Assembly (NCBI GenBank): GCA_947627045.1
Contig: CANQUM010000007.1
Coordinates: forward strand, 1-64,000
DNA: 64,000 nucleotides
Reading direction: 5' to 3'
From: an uncultured Clostridia bacterium
GTDB lineage: Bacteria > Bacillota > Clostridia > Oscillospirales > Ruminococcaceae
The stretch's first letter is position 1. Each line of letters begins with the position of its first letter. Under the pieces are notes generated by a model, which worked only from the letters and a program-made list of their open reading frames with translations, ran no database searches and had not been told where the DNA came from. Positions 60,701 to 64,000 of the stretch are shown in pieces. A program made the translations under genes and the position numbers.

Positions 60701-61852
60701 ACAAGGGGAACGGCTAAAACCTTAGAACAAAACGGCATAAAGGCTATAGTTGTAGACAAGATTCACGAGGGTGAGAACAACACCTTGAAACTTATTGAGA
60801 GCGGTAAAATACACTATGTTATTTCTACCTCCTCAAAGGGAAGAAACCCGGAGCGAGACAGCGTTAAGATAAGAAGAAAAACAGTTGACAGGAACATTCC
60901 GTGTCTGACATCTATTGATACGGCAAACGCTATTGCGTCCAGCTTAAAGAGTAAGTATTCAGAATTATCCACCGAGCTTGTTGACATAAACAATATGAGA
61001 AAAGAAAAACAAAAGCTGGAATTTTCCAAGATGCACGGCTGCGGAAACGACTATATATATTTCAACTGCTTTGACCAGCGGCTTGACAATCCTGAGGGAT
61101 TGAGCATACGCTTATCAGACAGACATTTCGGAATCGGCGGAGACGGAGTTATACTTATAAGGCGGTCAAAGGTTGCAGACGCAAAGATGCGAATGTTCAA
61201 TTTAGACGGTTCTGAGGGCAAGATGTGCGGAAACGGAATTCGCTGTGTTGCGAAGTTTATGAGGGATAACGGTCTTGTTGACAAGGACGAGATGGATATT
61301 GAAACTTTAAGCGGAATAATCCATGTTGAGCTTCAAAGGCATTACGGCGAAGTTGTTGGCGCAAAGGTAACAATGGGCAAGGCAGAACTTGATCCAAAGA
61401 AAATACCTGTTGCTTTAAGCGGCGACAGCATTATTGACAGAACGGTGAATATAGGCGGTAATGACTATAACATTACCTGTATTTCTATGGGAAATCCTCA
61501 CTGCGTAACATTTGTAAATAATGTAGATACATTCCCGCTTGAGGAAGTAGGAGCTAAGTTTGAAAGAAATGAAATTTTCCCTGAAAGAGTAAACGCAGAG
61601 TTTATTCAAGTTATTGACAAGAAAACTCTAAAGATGAGAGTGTGGGAAAGAGGTTCCGGCGAGACATGGGCTTGCGGAACTGGTGCTTGTGCGGCTGCTG
61701 TTGCGGCTGTTTTAAACGGATACTGCGAGAGAAATACTGATATTACAGTTAAGCTGCGCGGCGGAGATCTGATAATCAGATATACAGATGACGGAACAGT
61801 TTATATGACAGGCGAAGCTGTAACAGTATGCACGGGAACGGTTATAATATAA
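57800..61852 (+). CDS. carB-dapF: Fusion: carbamoyl-phosphate synthase large subunit - diaminopimelate epimerase
   Basis: Residues 1-~1060 CarB (both ATP-grasp halves and MGS-like domain); residues ~1075-1350 DapF (FSKMHGCGNDYI, MCGNGIRC, GNPHCVTF, RGSGETWACGTGACA). Confidence 0.95.
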   Translation: MPLNKDIKRVLVIGSGPIVIGQAAEFDYAGTQACRALKEEGLEVILINSNPATIMTDKAMADKIYIEPLTLETVKRVIKKERPDSVLSTLGGQTGLTLSMELAKEGFLDKYNVKLLGADPETIDKAEDRQMFKDTMESIGQPCIPSKVVNTVEDAVAFANEEGIGYPLIIRPAFTLGGTGGGIVNNEEELIDIARNGLYLSPITQVLVEKCIAGWKEIEFEVMRDKEGNVITVCSMENFDPVGVHTGDSIVIAPTVTLADKEYQMLRSAALKIIDALKVEGGCNCQFALNPDTFEYAVIEVNPRVSRSSALASKATGYPIAKVAAKIAIGYTLAEIKNAVTGKTYACFEPALDYVVVKLPKWPFDKFVYAKRTLGTQMKATGEVMAIGTTFEQAIMKAVRGAEIGLSSLLSEKHIQMSDEKIREKIHSCDDERLFVVYEAMRRGVSVDEIHEITKIDKWFLNKLYKLIDVEKELRKGVLTNELYLRAKKLGYLDKVIEEISGCKIQEKKYASFKMVDTCAAEFAAQTPYFYSTFDEDDEAEQFINSAKEGDRKTVIVFGSGPIRIGQGIEFDYASVQCVWALKRQGFDVVIVNNNPETVSTDFDTADRLYFEPLTNEDVMNIINVEKPYGVVVAFGGQTAIKLTKHMAKNGVNILGTPPDSIDAAEDRERFDELLEEHKIKRPQGFTVMTTKEALEVANRIHYPVLMRPSYVLGGQNMIIAFNDDDIKEYMAIILAQEIENPILIDKYLMGPEIEVDAICDGEEILIPGIMEHIERAGVHSGDSIAVYPAWNVSDKLMDRIVDCSKKLAVSLKTKGLVNIQYLIYHDELYVIEVNPRSSRTIPYISKVTGVPMVELATRAMLGEKLSNMGYGTGLYPNSPYIAVKVPVFSFEKLIDVDNHLGPEMKSTGEVLAVANTLEESLYKGLIAAGYTLEKEGGVFITVRDSDKPEIAETAKAFQDLGFEIYATRGTAKTLEQNGIKAIVVDKIHEGENNTLKLIESGKIHYVISTSSKGRNPERDSVKIRRKTVDRNIPCLTSIDTANAIASSLKSKYSELSTELVDINNMRKEKQKLEFSKMHGCGNDYIYFNCFDQRLDNPEGLSIRLSDRHFGIGGDGVILIRRSKVADAKMRMFNLDGSEGKMCGNGIRCVAKFMRDNGLVDKDEMDIETLSGIIHVELQRHYGEVVGAKVTMGKAELDPKKIPVALSGDSIIDRTVNIGGNDYNITCISMGNPHCVTFVNNVDTFPLEEVGAKFERNEIFPERVNAEFIQVIDKKTLKMRVWERGSGETWACGTGACAAAVAAVLNGYCERNTDITVKLRGGDLIIRYTDDGTVYMTGEAVTVCTGTVII

Positions 61853-61879
61853 AAATTAATAGAAAGGGAAATATATAAA

Positions 61880-63082
61880 ATGGCTTTAATGAACGACAAC
61901 TTTAACAATCTTGTTGCAAATTATCTGTTTGCGGAAATAGCAAAGAGGGTAAATGATTACACAAAGGCACACCCTGATGCTGATGTTATAAGGCTGGGAA
62001 TAGGTGATGTTACTTTGCCTTTAGCTCCAGCGGTAATCGATGCTATGCACAAGGGCGTTGATGAACTAGCAAACAAGGAGACTTTTAAAGGTTATCCCGA
62101 TTATGACGGGTATGAGTTTTTAAGAAAGGCGATTGCCGATTATTATAAAACAAAGAACAATGTAGATATTTCGCCGAATGAGGTTTTTGTATCTGACGGT
62201 GCAAAATCTGACTGCGGAAATATAGTTGATATTTTTGATAAAGATAATACCGTATTGGTAACAGACCCTGTTTATCCTGTATATGTAGATACAAATATTA
62301 TCAGCGGCAGAAAAATACTGTATGCAGATTCAACTGAAGAAAACGGCTTTGCCGCAATGCCTGACAAGAATGTAAAGGCTGATTTGATATACTTATGTTC
62401 ACCTAATAATCCTACCGGTTCTGCATATACTAAAGAGCAGTTAAGAGAGTGGATCGAATACGCAAAAAGCCAGAATGCCATAATTTTATATGACGCTGCA
62501 TACGAGGCATTCATAACAGAGGATAATATTCCTTGCAGCATCTATGAGGTTGAGGGTGCTAAGGAGTGTGCAATTGAATTTTGCTCGCTTTCCAAAACTG
62601 CTGGATTTACAGGAACCAGATGCGGATACACTATTATTCCTAAGGAACTCAAAATGAAAAATAAATCGGGAGAAGATGTTTCGGTTTATGATACATGGTA
62701 CAGACGTCAGGCAACCAAGTTTAACGGAGTTTCCTATCCTGTTCAGTGCGGAGCAGCCGCTGTATTTTCACAAGAGGGACAAAAGCAAATAAAAGAAAAT
62801 TTAAGCTATTATCATGAAAACGCAAAAATAATTGCAAACGCACTTGACGAGTTGGGAATTTATTATACTGGAGGTAAAAACTCGCCTTATATCTGGCTGA
62901 AGTGCCCAAATAATATGGGAAGCTGGGAGTTCTTTGATAAGCTTTTGAATGAGGCAAATGTTGTCGGAACGCCCGGTGCAGGTTTTGGAAAGAACGGCGA
63001 AGGCTATTTCAGGCTTACAGCCTTCGGCGACAGAGAAAAGACAAAAGAAGCTGTTGAAAGAATTAAAAAACTGAAATTTTAA
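61880..63082 (+). CDS. dapL: LL-diaminopimelate aminotransferase
   Basis: RLGIGDVTLPLAPAVIDAM, SPNNPTGSAYTKEQL, SLSKTAGFTGTRCGYTI. Confidence 0.93.
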   Translation: MALMNDNFNNLVANYLFAEIAKRVNDYTKAHPDADVIRLGIGDVTLPLAPAVIDAMHKGVDELANKETFKGYPDYDGYEFLRKAIADYYKTKNNVDISPNEVFVSDGAKSDCGNIVDIFDKDNTVLVTDPVYPVYVDTNIISGRKILYADSTEENGFAAMPDKNVKADLIYLCSPNNPTGSAYTKEQLREWIEYAKSQNAIILYDAAYEAFITEDNIPCSIYEVEGAKECAIEFCSLSKTAGFTGTRCGYTIIPKELKMKNKSGEDVSVYDTWYRRQATKFNGVSYPVQCGAAAVFSQEGQKQIKENLSYYHENAKIIANALDELGIYYTGGKNSPYIWLKCPNNMGSWEFFDKLLNEANVVGTPGAGFGKNGEGYFRLTAFGDREKTKEAVERIKKLKF

Positions 63083-63094
63083 TAATATAGTTAA

Positions 63095-63125
63095 AAACCT
63101 CTCGCAGAATCACTGTGAGAGGTTT
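63095..63125 (+). terminator. Intrinsic terminator after dapL
   Basis: AAACCTCTCGCAG-AATCA-CTGTGAGAGGTTT. Confidence 0.75.
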
Positions 63126-63136
63126 GTTTATATCAA

Positions 63137-63835
63137 TTACTGTTTTCTTTTTTCATTTTTTGATTTAAAGTTTGCAAAAAGCACTCCTGCACCGACAATT
63201 ATCATTATACCGCCGACTATTAGTAAAACCATTTCTGATATGCCGTTATCATCTTGAATTGAGTTTGAAACTGCGTCTTCTGCTTCATTGTCAGTACTTT
63301 CAGTTTCAGACTGTATTTTATCGGTTTTAGCTTCCCCTTTGTCAGTATCAGAATTTATGTCTGTATTTTCTTCAATTCCGTCAGGAATATTTATTTCACA
63401 GGACTCTACAAGCCGGCTTAGTTCGTTGCCGTCGTTGTCTTTTAATGATGTAAATTCTATTGTAACTCCTGCGAGATCTTCATTAGAGTTTTTTATATCA
63501 AATTTCAGCGAACATATTTTCCCGCCGGCACTTAAATCATTGTCTGTTTTTCTGAATTTTACGTTTACTCGTCCTTCGTCAGTAAACTCCTCTGTTGTGA
63601 AGCCGTCAATTGCAAATTCATAGCCGTTAAGACCTATGATTGAAGAATTGTAAAGAATATTAAATTCTCCTTCTGATATTCCCGGATTTCGGTCGCAGAC
63701 CAAAATTACTTCAGCGGTGTTGTTTTCAACATCCTCAGCAGACAGGGTAAATCTTATTTCTTTCTCTGCAAAAGCTGTGAATGATGATAAGATACAGATA
63801 AAAATACAGTTTAATATTAAAAAAATCTTTTTCAT
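63137..63835 (-). CDS. Secreted, membrane-anchored protein with cohesin-like domain
   Basis: Signal peptide, NPGISEGEFNILYNSSIIGLNGYEF...SAGGKICSLKFDIKNS cohesin-like pattern, acidic linker, C-terminal TM and KSKNEKRKQ tail. Confidence 0.55.
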   Translation of the reverse strand: MKKIFLILNCIFICILSSFTAFAEKEIRFTLSAEDVENNTAEVILVCDRNPGISEGEFNILYNSSIIGLNGYEFAIDGFTTEEFTDEGRVNVKFRKTDNDLSAGGKICSLKFDIKNSNEDLAGVTIEFTSLKDNDGNELSRLVESCEINIPDGIEENTDINSDTDKGEAKTDKIQSETESTDNEAEDAVSNSIQDDNGISEMVLLIVGGIMIIVGAGVLFANFKSKNEKRKQ

Positions 63836-64000
63836 ATCAGTCTCCTGTTCCGGCATTTTTATATTACATATTACGCCGAGTTTTCTTTTTGTTTGTCTGA
63901 TTAAGTATATTAAATTGAGACAGGTTTGTCAACATTATTAATTGACATAAGCAGTCGAATAAAGTATAATTGTACTTAAATCAAAATAATATATAAGTAG

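Overview
The window is a low-GC Firmicutes (Ruminococcus-like Clostridia) chromosome carrying a compositionally distinct, high-GC accessory block at about 11.63-29.21 kb. Left housekeeping: nitroreductase, PPOX-ferredoxin, macrodomain, SirTM-type sirtuin, recJ, relA/spoT, MBL hydrolase, hemZ, rlmD. The accessory block has four parts: (i) a membrane/CmpB protein and a heterodimeric ABC exporter; (ii) two different ATP-grasp ligases plus a GH3-family acyl-amide synthetase; (iii) a partner-switching module (STAS antagonist, dCache-HAMP-SpoIIE phosphatase, RsbW-like ATPase) with no sigma factor; (iv) a substrate-binding protein, membrane sensor, MFS transporter and GNAT. A larger interval (10.77-32.08 kb) containing this block is bracketed by an exact 35-bp duplication of the 3' end of rlmD, which looks like an att duplication. 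Right of it: recR, ybaB, dnaX, SRP RNA, a BspA-like surface protein, a CPBP protease, metF, CIRCE-htpG, and a nitrogen-assimilation locus (Amt-PII fusion, glnN, split GOGAT, glnA, ANTAR regulator). Three nitrogen leaders share a hairpin with an A-A-N-G hexaloop overlapping an intrinsic terminator, which suggests an ANTAR antitermination regulon. After that come carA, an in-frame carB-dapF gene fusion, and dapL. Strongest candidates for undescribed biology are the GH3/ATP-grasp/partner-switching cluster, the carB-dapF fusion, the ANTAR leader set with its pseudo-receiver regulator, and the repeat families. No searches were run; family names come from reading the translations.
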